Source of the DNA: Robertmurraya siralis
Lineage (GTDB): Bacteria; Bacillota; Bacilli; Bacillales; Cytobacillaceae
Length of the DNA stretch: 64,000 bases
Direction: 5' to 3'
Assembly: GCF_005502275.1 (NCBI RefSeq)
Contig: NZ_SWLZ01000005.1
Location: 186,001 to 250,000 of the forward strand
The translations under genes were made by a program, and so were the position numbers. Each line of letters begins with the position of its first letter. Position 1 is the stretch's first letter. Positions 24,787 to 33,873 of this stretch are shown here, one piece after another. The notes below the pieces were generated by a model. It saw only the letters and a list, made by a program, of their open reading frames with translations, was not told the DNA's origin and did not search any database.

Positions 24787-27692
24787 CTGAAAATTTATCC
24801 TTTTTAAAACTAAACTACCCTGAGCTAGTAAAGAAATTGGAAAACAGATGGGATAATAAAGAAGAAATTTCCTGTCGGACGATCGAGTCAAGAAAAGGGA
24901 AGCCGACTATCCAAATCACACTTGATGAAAGCAACATGCTTGTCCATAGTAAATATGATCCTGAAAGAGAAGCAGAACAACTAATCGATCAAGCTAATCT
25001 AAATATTGATATTAACGATTATGAGCATGTGCTATTTTATGGTGTCGGACTAGGCTATCATGTAAAGGAGTTTTTAAAGAGGTATCCTAATTTTAATTTT
25101 TCTATTTATGAACCAAGTATAGACATTTTTCACGAGTTTATAAATGAACAGTCACTAAAAGAGCTTCCCCTTCACAAATTAAAAAATATCTTTGTCGAGA
25201 GCTCCAACGAGGATGGGAAGTTTTTTTTAGAACAGTTAACACATAATATACGAGAGCGGATTTTACTTGTAGTCTTGCCTAGCTATCAACAGATATTTAA
25301 AGAGAAATTCGTGCTATTTTCTGAAAATTTTAAAGCGGCCGTTTCTTCTAAAAGACAAACTTTGTATGTAGACAGTGCTTATAGTACAAGATGGACATTA
25401 AATAGCTTAGTAAATTTGCCAAAAACTGCTCATACTCCCAATATATTAAGTGATGAATTTAAGCTTCGATTTCGTGATAAGCCTCTAATTATCGTATCTG
25501 CTGGCCCCTCTTTAGAGGATGAATATGAACATCTTCGCTATATTAAAGAAAAAAAACTAGCTTATATTTTTGCAGTTGGCTCAGCTAATCGTGCGTTAGT
25601 AGCACAAAATATTATGCCCGATGCTGTTTGTACCTATGATCCTCAAAAACATAATCATCAGGTGTTTGCAAGTATGATTGAACAAGGGATTACAAGCATA
25701 CCAATGATTTACGGAACAAGTGTTGGTTATGAAACGTTAGATATGTATCAAGGTCCAAAACTTCATATGGTTACAAGTCAAGACACGGTGGCAAAGTATT
25801 ATTTAAGAAATTCAAATGGGGGCGAAATTGATGTGGTACAGGACTCGCCAACCATTGCCGCAGTTACTTTCCAACTTGGAGCAAAACTAGGATGTAATCC
25901 TATAGCGTTTGTCGGGCAAAACTTGGCTTTTAAAAATGAGCAGTACTACTCAAAGGATGTTGAATACCAACAAAAAAATCGTTCTATAAAAGTAGAAGAG
26001 AAGGATCGCCAATTCACTTTATTTGTTGAAGACGTATATGGAAACAGCGTTGAGACTAATTCTTCTTTTAATAGTATGAGGGAATTTCTTGAGAATCAAA
26101 TTAGCCAATACCCTAATGTAAAAGTATTTAATACAACTAAAGGCGGAGCAGCTATAAAGGGGACTATTTTTAAATCACTAGAAGAGTTAATCCATGAAGA
26201 ATTTAAAAAAGAAGTCGTGGACGAGAATTGGTATTTAGGGATTGAAAATAAGTATGATCTTAATTATCTACTTGAATGCTGTAAAAAAATTGAACGCTCT
26301 ATTGATCGGTTTCGAAAAGATTACAAGGAAGTTCGTTCAGGATTAGTAGAAATGCAAGCAAGAGTCGAAAATAAAAAAACAGATAAGTTGACAAAAATTA
26401 TAGAGAAGTTTAACAAGTTAATGAAGAAATTCATTGGTAATGAAATCTATTTTTATGTTGTTCAACCGATTCTTCGGACCCAATTTCAAGCATTGACGAT
26501 TAAAGCGGCAAATATCCGGAAACTGACAAGTGAAATTGAGAGAGCAAAGTTGATTATAGAAGGGTATTTTCCTTTTATAGACCAATGTAAGCAAACGTTA
26601 GAACAGGTAGCTGGAAATATCTATAGGGTTCATTGGGAACTTTCGAATAAAGTTGAAATGCCGCTAAGTAAATTTTACGCAAGCGATTGTGGGGCTTTTC
26701 ACTATATTGGAGAATGGGAAAAGCAAAATCCGACGGCTGGTTACTCTGTTGACTACTCCGTGAAACAAATGAATGGAAGAAACAATGCTTCCGTAACATT
26801 TCGTTTTAAAGGAACTTCATTAAAAATTTTAGGTTCAATGAGAAGAGACAGCTCAAAAAAACAAATTGAGATTACGATTGACGGGAGCACAGAAAAGGTT
26901 TCAGTAAGAAATTCAGATCTACATAATTTTGAAACGGCAAATTTCAAGCAAATCTTGTTTGAAAAGCATTATTTAAAAAATGAAGAACACCTTATTGAGT
27001 TAAAAGTGTTAGATGAAGGAAATTTCGTATTCTCAGGAATAGAAACTGCGTCAAATAGCCGGATCAGCCATGTACATGAAGTGAGCAACATTGAGGAATT
27101 AGAACTTGGCAAGAGAATTCGCTGTCACTATAAAGCTACATATAATAAGGTCGGTGAGTTTCTAGGTTTAGGAAAAGAAACTAAGGAATTTATTCCACCT
27201 GAGTCTAGCGCATTTCCAGATGGAGATTTCTATTTCATTATGGTTGATGAGGTTGATGGTAAAAAGAAATTGATTGCTGATCGAAATGTGCAGCACAGTA
27301 TTTCTTGGGATCAACTTTATGAAAATGGAATTGCGACTTCAAATGGAAGGGAAATATTTAAAGATATAAAGGGCTATAGTTCAAAAGTGAAATTAATGAC
27401 TGGTGGAGTATCTCAGAATGATAAGAATAACGATTGGGATAAGTATTTAGTATCTGATGAAAATGGTGTATTTCCAAGAAGAGATGATATTTGGCATTTT
27501 CAAAATAGTACTATAAAAGATATAGCTTCGTGGACAAATTCTCCTATCCAGGGCACCGAAAATAGAAAAATGAGAAGAATGTTAAAAAGGCCGTACTATA
27601 TTACATCTAAAAACTCTTTATCAAACAAAGTTTTAAGTACTACTGGTTTTCGCCCCATTTTGACAATAAATAATGTGTTGGAGCTGAAATAA
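24780..27692 (+). CDS. Maf-type flagellin glycosyltransferase (DUF115) with extra C-terminal domains
   Basis: 970 residues. Residues ~60-200 resemble the Maf N-domain (HVLFYGVGLGYHVKEFLKRYPN). About 235-400 is the DUF115/MptE-like domain (PLIIVSAGPSLEDEY, PDAVCTYDP, AFVGQNLAF). A helical segment follows to about 640. Maf proteins transfer nonulosonic acids to flagellin in the cytoplasm. Two unusual domains come next. About 640-760 is beta-rich (YIGEWEKQNPTAGYSVDYS, FRFKGTSLKILGS) like carbohydrate-binding or adhesin modules. About 764-960 has RIRCHYKATYNKVGEF, PDGDFYFIMVDE and LIADRNVQHSISWD, resembling a segment of phage and surface structural proteins. It starts 7 bases before the end of ugd. 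Confidence 0.88.
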   Translation: MVAENLSFLKLNYPELVKKLENRWDNKEEISCRTIESRKGKPTIQITLDESNMLVHSKYDPEREAEQLIDQANLNIDINDYEHVLFYGVGLGYHVKEFLKRYPNFNFSIYEPSIDIFHEFINEQSLKELPLHKLKNIFVESSNEDGKFFLEQLTHNIRERILLVVLPSYQQIFKEKFVLFSENFKAAVSSKRQTLYVDSAYSTRWTLNSLVNLPKTAHTPNILSDEFKLRFRDKPLIIVSAGPSLEDEYEHLRYIKEKKLAYIFAVGSANRALVAQNIMPDAVCTYDPQKHNHQVFASMIEQGITSIPMIYGTSVGYETLDMYQGPKLHMVTSQDTVAKYYLRNSNGGEIDVVQDSPTIAAVTFQLGAKLGCNPIAFVGQNLAFKNEQYYSKDVEYQQKNRSIKVEEKDRQFTLFVEDVYGNSVETNSSFNSMREFLENQISQYPNVKVFNTTKGGAAIKGTIFKSLEELIHEEFKKEVVDENWYLGIENKYDLNYLLECCKKIERSIDRFRKDYKEVRSGLVEMQARVENKKTDKLTKIIEKFNKLMKKFIGNEIYFYVVQPILRTQFQALTIKAANIRKLTSEIERAKLIIEGYFPFIDQCKQTLEQVAGNIYRVHWELSNKVEMPLSKFYASDCGAFHYIGEWEKQNPTAGYSVDYSVKQMNGRNNASVTFRFKGTSLKILGSMRRDSSKKQIEITIDGSTEKVSVRNSDLHNFETANFKQILFEKHYLKNEEHLIELKVLDEGNFVFSGIETASNSRISHVHEVSNIEELELGKRIRCHYKATYNKVGEFLGLGKETKEFIPPESSAFPDGDFYFIMVDEVDGKKKLIADRNVQHSISWDQLYENGIATSNGREIFKDIKGYSSKVKLMTGGVSQNDKNNDWDKYLVSDENGVFPRRDDIWHFQNSTIKDIASWTNSPIQGTENRKMRRMLKRPYYITSKNSLSNKVLSTTGFRPILTINNVLELK

Positions 27693-27694
27693 AA

Positions 27695-28750
27695 ATGATT
27701 GATAAGAATAAAGATATCGTATTGTTTGGAGCATCTAGTTTTGGAGAACAAGCGAAAAAAAAACTCAATAAATTTGGACTAACAGTTAGCTTCTTTGTAG
27801 ATAACGATAGTAAAAAATGGGGTAAAATAATAGATGGTGCTGTAATAAAATCACCTACAGAATTAAGAGAAATTGATGTAAAACAAACTCTAATTATTAT
27901 ATCAAGTTCTTTTCATGAAGAAATTAAGGAACAACTATCGCAAATGGGATTTAAACACAATGTTCATTTTTTTGGTGGCAACGGTGAATGGGGAGAGTAT
28001 CCCTTTGAAATTACCTTGAAAGGGAAGCCTTTTGCTGTGAATTTAGCTGACCAGAGGATTATTAATCTTTTAACTAAGGAATTCCCATCTCAAAAGAGAT
28101 TAATGGAATTTTGGGCAAAAAAGGTTACTGAAATAAAACCAGATCTAGTGTTAGATATAGGTGTAAATTATGGAGAATGTATTCTTTCTAGTGAATATGA
28201 TTTTAATTGTAAAGTATATGGTATTGAAGCTAATCCAGAGTTAATTCCGTATTTAGAGAGAACTATAAAAATTCAAAACAGGAAAAATGTTCATATAGTT
28301 AATGCTCTTGCAGGTAATAGTGAAAGAAAAACTCAAGATTTTTATATTAATACATATTCTTCAGGGGAATCAAAAGCTTTTAAAACACTTGATAATCATA
28401 AAAGAGTTGTTATACCAACAATTAAAGTAGATGATTTGCTTAAAAATGATAGTGAGAAGAAAGTATTGCTTTTCAAAATAGACGTTGAAGGTTTTGAGTA
28501 TGAAGTAATTAAAGGTATGAAAAATATCCTATCACAGGTTAAAAAAGCTACTGGTTATATAGAGTTTGATAAAAGGTTACTGGAATTAAATAAAGTAAAC
28601 GCTGAGGACTTTCTAAGATATCTTGCTGAAACATTTTGGATTTCAATTTTTGATATGAATAATGAAATAGTTCGTGAAATGAAGAGAATAAGAGAAATTC
28701 TTTTAGAAAAGAATTTCCACACAGATATAATTTTGGAATTAAAGAGTTGA
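27695..28750 (+). CDS. FkbM-family methyltransferase with N-terminal Rossmann-like domain
   Basis: 351 residues in two parts. Residues 1-110 form a small Rossmann-like unit (IVLFGASSFGEQAKKKL, FFVDNDSKKWGKIIDG, IIISSSFHEEIKEQL) that recurs in the next two proteins. About 145-345 is an FkbM SAM-dependent methyltransferase: LVLDIGVNYGE is the SAM loop, then YGIEANPEL, IPTIKVDDL and LFKIDVEGFEYEVIKGM. It probably O-methylates a sugar in the flagellin glycan. It starts two bases after maf. The DNA is notably A+T-rich (17 of 60 bases are G+C in 28141-28200). Confidence 0.85.
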   Translation: MIDKNKDIVLFGASSFGEQAKKKLNKFGLTVSFFVDNDSKKWGKIIDGAVIKSPTELREIDVKQTLIIISSSFHEEIKEQLSQMGFKHNVHFFGGNGEWGEYPFEITLKGKPFAVNLADQRIINLLTKEFPSQKRLMEFWAKKVTEIKPDLVLDIGVNYGECILSSEYDFNCKVYGIEANPELIPYLERTIKIQNRKNVHIVNALAGNSERKTQDFYINTYSSGESKAFKTLDNHKRVVIPTIKVDDLLKNDSEKKVLLFKIDVEGFEYEVIKGMKNILSQVKKATGYIEFDKRLLELNKVNAEDFLRYLAETFWISIFDMNNEIVREMKRIREILLEKNFHTDIILELKS

Positions 28751-28827
28751 TACTTTATGAGTGATTTTAACAATAAATCTGGTGAAAAAAGTAACCTAAA
28801 ATCTATTTAAATTATAAGGAGAACTTA

Positions 28828-29967
28828 ATGGAAAAAATTCAAATAGTTGCTGTTTCTGATGATAATTATGCGCAACATTTAGGTGTAATGTTAATATCTT
28901 TATTTGAACAAACCACCTCAAGAAAGTTAATTTCAATTTATATAATTGATGGAGGTATCTCGTCTATCAATAAAAGTTACTTGACTGAGACAGTGAAAGA
29001 ATATGGTTCAGACATTTTTTTTGTTCAAATTGATAAAAAAAAGTACAAAGAATTGGCAGTAAAGGATAACATGAGTCATGCAGCATATTATAAACTGTCA
29101 ATACCAGAGGCACTTCATTTTTTGAATGATAAAGTATTGTTTTTAGATTGTGATTTAATTGTAAATCGAGATATTAAAGGTTTATGGGACATTGATATTA
29201 GTAATTACATATTGGCAGCTGTAGTTGAACCTGAGTTTAATAGACATGGCGAAATAAAGATAGCAAAAACCTCCAAATATTTCAATTCTGGAGTAATGCT
29301 GATTAACTTAAAACTGTGGCGAGAGAATAAAGTGTCGGAAAAAGCATTGGATTACTTGGTAGAGATGTCTAGCAGGATTAAACTTCATGATCAAGATGCT
29401 TTCAATGCTGTACTTGTTGATAAAGCTTGGCTGCCTCTTCCTAATTATTGGAATCAACGTACCTCGAAATATCAGCTCATGGATTCTTTTAAATTAAGTA
29501 ATGAGAATATTTTTAGTGAGAGAGAAAATGAGTTAGCAATACTTCACTACACTGGTTATTCTAAACCGTGGCATTATTTAAGCATACAACCTTTTTCAGA
29601 TGTATATGAAAGGTATTTGAGGAAGAGTAGATGGAAAAACTATGAACCACTTGAAAAAAAGGAAATGATAAAGTTATTAAGTAAAAAACTAGTGGTTTTT
29701 GGAACAGGCAAAGCGAGTCAGTTACTTACAGAGAGATTAATATGCCTTGGACATAGTATAGAATATTATGTGGATAACAACAAAGAACAATGGAATAGTA
29801 CGTTTTATAATAAAAAGATATATGGTCTGGAAAAACTAGCAACAGAAAATAAAAAAGAAATCTATATACTGGTTGCTAGCATGTACTATGAAGAAATTAA
29901 ATTGCAACTTGAGAAATTAAACTTTATCGAGTCGATACATTTTAATCTAGGTTGGAAGAGACGGTAA
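28828..29967 (+). CDS. Family 8-like glycosyltransferase with C-terminal Rossmann-like domain
   Basis: 379 residues. Residues 1-270 are a GT8 (LgtC-like) retaining transferase: VSDDNYAQHLGVMLISLFEQ, the metal-binding DxD as FLDCDLIVN, FNSGVMLINLKLW, HDQDAFNAV and LHYTGYSKPWHY. These families use UDP-Glc or UDP-Gal. About 285-379 repeats the small domain of the preceding protein (LVVFGTGKASQLL, YYVDNNKEQW, EIYILVASMYYEEIKLQL). The ribosome binding site is AAGGAGA. It is likely to extend the flagellin glycan in the cytoplasm. Confidence 0.88.
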   Translation: MEKIQIVAVSDDNYAQHLGVMLISLFEQTTSRKLISIYIIDGGISSINKSYLTETVKEYGSDIFFVQIDKKKYKELAVKDNMSHAAYYKLSIPEALHFLNDKVLFLDCDLIVNRDIKGLWDIDISNYILAAVVEPEFNRHGEIKIAKTSKYFNSGVMLINLKLWRENKVSEKALDYLVEMSSRIKLHDQDAFNAVLVDKAWLPLPNYWNQRTSKYQLMDSFKLSNENIFSERENELAILHYTGYSKPWHYLSIQPFSDVYERYLRKSRWKNYEPLEKKEMIKLLSKKLVVFGTGKASQLLTERLICLGHSIEYYVDNNKEQWNSTFYNKKIYGLEKLATENKKEIYILVASMYYEEIKLQLEKLNFIESIHFNLGWKRR

Positions 29968-30047
29968 GAAAATATAGTATGACACAGTTCTATTTGTGAT
30001 TCTTGTTGTAATTAGTGATCCATATTAATTATTTGAGGTGCGGAAAA

Positions 30048-31493
30048 ATGAATGATAAGAACAAGATTATTGATTTCTTTGCGTGGAGACCACATCATTT
30101 TGATCATTTACTGCCTATTTGGAAAGAAATCCCTTGGGAGTATAAAGGAGAATTTGTTATCTATAATTATAAGCACTCGATTTCAGATTATAACTTGTCA
30201 AAAGAAGAGTATTCTATTAAAAAGTTTGATGATTTAAATAGTGTATTGGATTATTTGGAAAAGAGTCAACAATTGTTAATTACAGCAAGTATTTTTGATG
30301 GTTTTATAGAGAAATTAAAAAGACCGATCGGTTTAGTAGAGCATGGAGCAGGACAATACTATAAAGGGAAAGAACATTTGTTATTTCCGCTAAGAAAAAA
30401 TGTAATATTGGATATTTTACCAAATGATTATACTGCAAGTATTATAAAGCATGTTTATCAAAATAATAATGTGGCAGTTGTAGGGTGCCCTAAATTGGAT
30501 TATTGGCATACAAATTTTAAAAAGAATAAAAATGAGAAAACAGTAATTGCTATTTCCTTTCATTATGACCGCATGCTTGTACCAGAGACAAGAACCTCAT
30601 TTCCACATTTTCAGAAGGCATTACCAGAGTTAGCTTTAGAAGCAAAAAAACGCGGATGGGAAATATTGGGTCATGGTCATCCCCAAATGATAGAGGAACT
30701 CATTCCACATTATAAAGAACTAGGATTCGAAATTGTTAAAAATTTTCATGAAGTTTTAACTCGAGCGGATCTTTACATTTGTGATCATATGTCAACTCTT
30801 TATGAGTTTGCCAGTACGAATCGGCCGGTTGTAGTCTTAAATGCACCATGGTATCGAAGAAACGTAGAACATGGTTTAAGATATTGGGAACATGCAGATG
30901 TTGGTGTGAATTGTAATGAACCTGAGGAACTAATAGAAAATATAGAAGTTGCTCTTATAGATAGTAAAACTCAAAAGCAAAAACGTGAAAAAGCAGTTAA
31001 TGCTGTTTATAAGTTTGCTGATGGAACAGCAAGTAAGAGAGCTAGTGATGCTATAATTCATTTTGTTGAAAATCAGAAAATTGAGCTGCCAAATTATATC
31101 ATTAATCATTTTAATAGAGATTATTGTGGATTAGAATCTATTATCAAAAGAGATATTATAAATAGAGTTGATTTAAATGAAGGAATGGTTATTTTTGGAG
31201 CTGGTGAACACACAAAGTGTTTATTAGAAAAAGTAAGTAATTTAAACCTTAATATTATTGGAATTATTGATAATGATAAACAAAAACATGGAAAGAGAAT
31301 CATGGGTTTAGAAATTTATCCTAAAAATATGATTCAAACACTAAACCCGAAGGTGATTATTATTTCATCAGAGGCTTATGAAAGTGAAATTTATGACGAG
31401 CTAGTAAAAAAATATAACAATATTTTTATTTATCCTTTGTATAAGAGCAATAAAGAATTTGAAAAAGATATCTTCCTAGAACTATATTCATAA
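30048..31493 (+). CDS. CDP-glycerol glycerophosphotransferase-like GT-B enzyme with C-terminal Rossmann-like domain
   Basis: 481 residues. The first ~360 resemble the TagB/TagF-type glycerophosphotransferase or GT-B fold: GLVEHGAGQYY, EILGHGHPQM, and the donor-binding ICDHMSTLYEFASTNRPVVVL. The last ~100 residues are the third copy of the small domain (MVIFGAGEHTKCLLEK, GIIDNDKQKHGKRIMGLEI, VIIISSEAYESEI). I chose the ATG at 30048, preceded by TGAGGTGCGG; the frame is open to a GTG at 30015. The donor is unknown; a phosphoglycerol or sugar addition to the glycan is possible. Confidence 0.75.
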   Translation: MNDKNKIIDFFAWRPHHFDHLLPIWKEIPWEYKGEFVIYNYKHSISDYNLSKEEYSIKKFDDLNSVLDYLEKSQQLLITASIFDGFIEKLKRPIGLVEHGAGQYYKGKEHLLFPLRKNVILDILPNDYTASIIKHVYQNNNVAVVGCPKLDYWHTNFKKNKNEKTVIAISFHYDRMLVPETRTSFPHFQKALPELALEAKKRGWEILGHGHPQMIEELIPHYKELGFEIVKNFHEVLTRADLYICDHMSTLYEFASTNRPVVVLNAPWYRRNVEHGLRYWEHADVGVNCNEPEELIENIEVALIDSKTQKQKREKAVNAVYKFADGTASKRASDAIIHFVENQKIELPNYIINHFNRDYCGLESIIKRDIINRVDLNEGMVIFGAGEHTKCLLEKVSNLNLNIIGIIDNDKQKHGKRIMGLEIYPKNMIQTLNPKVIIISSEAYESEIYDELVKKYNNIFIYPLYKSNKEFEKDIFLELYS

Positions 31494-31508
31494 AGGGAGA
31501 AATTAATA

Positions 31509-32663
31509 ATGAAAATAACAGCGATAATGCCCGCATATAATGCTTCGAAGTATATTGATGAATCAATAGAGAGCCTAATTGGGCAAAGTATTAAACTAGA
31601 CGAAATTTTAATCATTGATGACTGTAGTACTGACAACACTTTAGAAATTATAAGAAAATATGCAAATACTGATAAAAGTATAAAGATACTTAGGCAAAGT
31701 CGTAATCTGGGAGTTTCAACAGCACGTAATAAAGGAATAGAAACTGCACACGGTGAGTGGCTACTTTTTATGGATGCGGACGATATTGCTCATCCCACTC
31801 TAGTGGAGGAAGAAATCAAATATTTGAAGAAGCTTGAAAAAAGCAGTCCCAATAAGTGGGCTCTTGTTCACCCTGCTTATTTACAAATAAATGAAAACGG
31901 AGAAAGTTTGGACAGAATTTTAAGAGGGAAGCAATATGGCACTGGCGAAATATTTGGTTATGAACTTTTTAGGAATCAAATTGTAACACCCTCAGGAGCT
32001 TTAATTAATAAAAAGGCACTGATGGATGTTGGGGGATTTAATGAAAAACTAAAATATAATGAAGATTGGGACTTATGGCTGAGGTTAGCAAAAAAATGGG
32101 GTTTTGCCTATGTTGATAAGCCGTTAGTAAAGGTAAGGAGGCATCCTAATAATACAACGAATGAGTTTAATAAAACGGCAAATGCAGAGATAGATATTTT
32201 AAGGAAATTCGAGTTAACAGAAATAAAAGGCGCATTATTTAATAGAAGACAGACTAAAGATAGAAATCGTTTAGACTATATTTCAATGCTATATCGACTA
32301 GAAAAATGGGAAGAGGCTTTTGAAGAATTTTCTAAATTAGATTATCATTCGGGAGATAGTGTGTTTTTTTTAAAGTCGCTTTATTATATTAAGAAAAAGA
32401 ATTATGTTGAGGCAAAAGCTTGCTTAATTAAAGCCTTAGAATGTGAACCTTCGCATGGTGCTTCAGTAAACAATTTAGGTATATTGTATATTTATACGGG
32501 TGAAAGAAATAAAGCAAAGGAATTATTTGAACGAGCTTTAAAACTTTTTCCAGGTTATATGGATGCTGAATTAAATTTAAGAATTCTCATGAATAATGAA
32601 GAGGGAAATTTTCGATTTACTTGGAGAGAACTAAGGAAAGTTCTTCTAAGTTATTCAAAATAA
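31509..32663 (+). CDS. Family 2 glycosyltransferase with C-terminal TPR
   Basis: 384 residues. The GT2 domain spans 1-225: MKITAIMPAYNASKYIDESI, IIDDCSTDNT, NLGVSTARNKGIE, the DxD as MDADDIAHP, and EDWDLWLRLAKKWG. About 255-365 forms helical TPR-like repeats (YISMLYRLEKWEEAFEEF, SVNNLGILYIYTGERNKAKELFERALKLFPGY in part), typical of soluble transferases that act on a protein-bound chain. It follows the previous gene by 15 bases. It is the last of the A+T-rich transferase group; the next gene starts about 100 bases later. Confidence 0.9.
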   Translation: MKITAIMPAYNASKYIDESIESLIGQSIKLDEILIIDDCSTDNTLEIIRKYANTDKSIKILRQSRNLGVSTARNKGIETAHGEWLLFMDADDIAHPTLVEEEIKYLKKLEKSSPNKWALVHPAYLQINENGESLDRILRGKQYGTGEIFGYELFRNQIVTPSGALINKKALMDVGGFNEKLKYNEDWDLWLRLAKKWGFAYVDKPLVKVRRHPNNTTNEFNKTANAEIDILRKFELTEIKGALFNRRQTKDRNRLDYISMLYRLEKWEEAFEEFSKLDYHSGDSVFFLKSLYYIKKKNYVEAKACLIKALECEPSHGASVNNLGILYIYTGERNKAKELFERALKLFPGYMDAELNLRILMNNEEGNFRFTWRELRKVLLSYSK

Positions 32664-32764
32664 GTTGGTATAGAGAACTATTAATAGCTTTAAGTGTCTT
32701 TTTGAATTGAAAAAATTTGTTCTTAGATGAACTTAAATACATTTGAATAGAAGTGAGGGAAATT

Positions 32765-33004
32765 ATGAACCAGCAAAAACTAAAATCCATCTTTGCAGAA
32801 GCATTAGGTATTGAAGAAAGCCAAGTAACAGATACTCTAGCCTACAATACTATCCCCGAATGGGATTCAGTTGCTCATATGGCGTTGGTAGCAGAAATTG
32901 ACGACCAGTTTGATATTATGCTTGATACGGATGATGTACTTGATTTGAGTTCCTTTGCAAAAGCAAAAGAAATTCTACAAAAGTATGATATTCGATTTGA
33001 ATAG
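32765..33004 (+). CDS. Acyl carrier protein
   Basis: 79-residue ACP-like protein. The phosphopantetheine serine is in WDSVAHMALVAEIDDQF (the family has D-S-L/V). Acidic helices follow (MLDTDDVLDLSSF). The ATG at 32765 has GAGGGAA ahead; a GTG at 32753 is in frame but lies over that site. It begins a five-gene block (ACP, SDR, AMP ligase, LuxE, LuxC) that looks like a carrier-bound acyl chemistry unit. It is distinct from the housekeeping ACP, which sits near fabD/fabG in Bacillus. Confidence 0.9.
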   Translation: MNQQKLKSIFAEALGIEESQVTDTLAYNTIPEWDSVAHMALVAEIDDQFDIMLDTDDVLDLSSFAKAKEILQKYDIRFE

Positions 33005-33009
33005 GTCCG

Positions 33010-33759
33010 ATGCAAATGTTATTAAAGAATAAAGTAGTCTTTATTACGGGAGCTTCGAGAGGAATAGGACAAGCAGCAGCTCTTTTATTTGCGGAGCATG
33101 GCGCACGACTAATATTGCATGCTCGCTATGCAGCTTCTTTAACGGAGACAATAGAGAAGGTAGCGAAAGTTAGTTCAATTAGTCCGTATGTGCTAACCTA
33201 TGATGTTAAAGATTTTCCGAGCATAAAAAATAGCTTTAAGGCAATCAAGAAAGAGTTCGGCAGACTTGATGTACTTATTAATAATGCAGGTGTGATGAAT
33301 GAATCACTGCTTGGTTTGGTTAGTGATGAGCTTATAGGGCAAACAATGGAAACGAATGTACATTCTGTTTTGTACCATATGCAGTATGCATCGCGTATCA
33401 TGATGAAGCAAAAGGAAGGTTCTATTATAAATGTCAGTTCAATAGCAGGGACGAATGGCATTGAAGGAAATTCTGCTTATTCAGCAAGCAAAGCTGCGGT
33501 GATAGGTGCAACAAAATCGGTTTCGAAAGAATTAGCACCGTATCATATTCGAGTTAATGCGGTAGCACCTGGGTTTATAAACACGGATTTAATAGGTCAT
33601 TATAAAGACGAAAGATTGGAAAAAGTGATCGAGAGTATTAAAATGAAGCGAATTGGAGAGCCGAAAGAAGTGGCGAACGTCTTTCTTTTTCTAGCGTCAG
33701 ATTTATCTTCATATGTTACTGGGCAGGTGATCGGTGTAGATGGGGGCATGGTCGTTTAA
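33010..33759 (+). CDS. Short-chain dehydrogenase, FabG-like
   Basis: 249-residue classical SDR. It has FITGASRGIGQAAALLF (cofactor loop), NNAG, the catalytic Ser in INVSSIAG, YSASKAAVIGATK with the Tyr-x3-Lys pair, and GQVIGVDGGMVV at the end. It resembles 3-oxoacyl-ACP reductases. Six bases separate it from the ACP gene, suggesting that it reduces an ACP-bound 3-oxoacyl group to a 3-hydroxyacyl group. A sugar oxidoreductase role, as for PtmA in Campylobacter, is the alternative. The ribosome site is weak (AGGTCCG), consistent with coupling to the ACP gene. Confidence 0.88.
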   Translation: MQMLLKNKVVFITGASRGIGQAAALLFAEHGARLILHARYAASLTETIEKVAKVSSISPYVLTYDVKDFPSIKNSFKAIKKEFGRLDVLINNAGVMNESLLGLVSDELIGQTMETNVHSVLYHMQYASRIMMKQKEGSIINVSSIAGTNGIEGNSAYSASKAAVIGATKSVSKELAPYHIRVNAVAPGFINTDLIGHYKDERLEKVIESIKMKRIGEPKEVANVFLFLASDLSSYVTGQVIGVDGGMVV

Positions 33760-33873
33760 TGGCTCCTTATCTACACTTTTTTTATTTTTGGCCGATGAAA
33801 AAGAAGAATGGAGATTCTTTAGTCGCGATAGTTTAAAATCTAATATAATTCGTAAATAGACAGGTGAGAAATC

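Noticed and set aside
26975-27692. Prophage remnant, because the Maf C-terminus resembles phage structural proteins.
   Set aside because: The segment is in frame with an intact transferase and no other phage gene, integrase or att site is visible.
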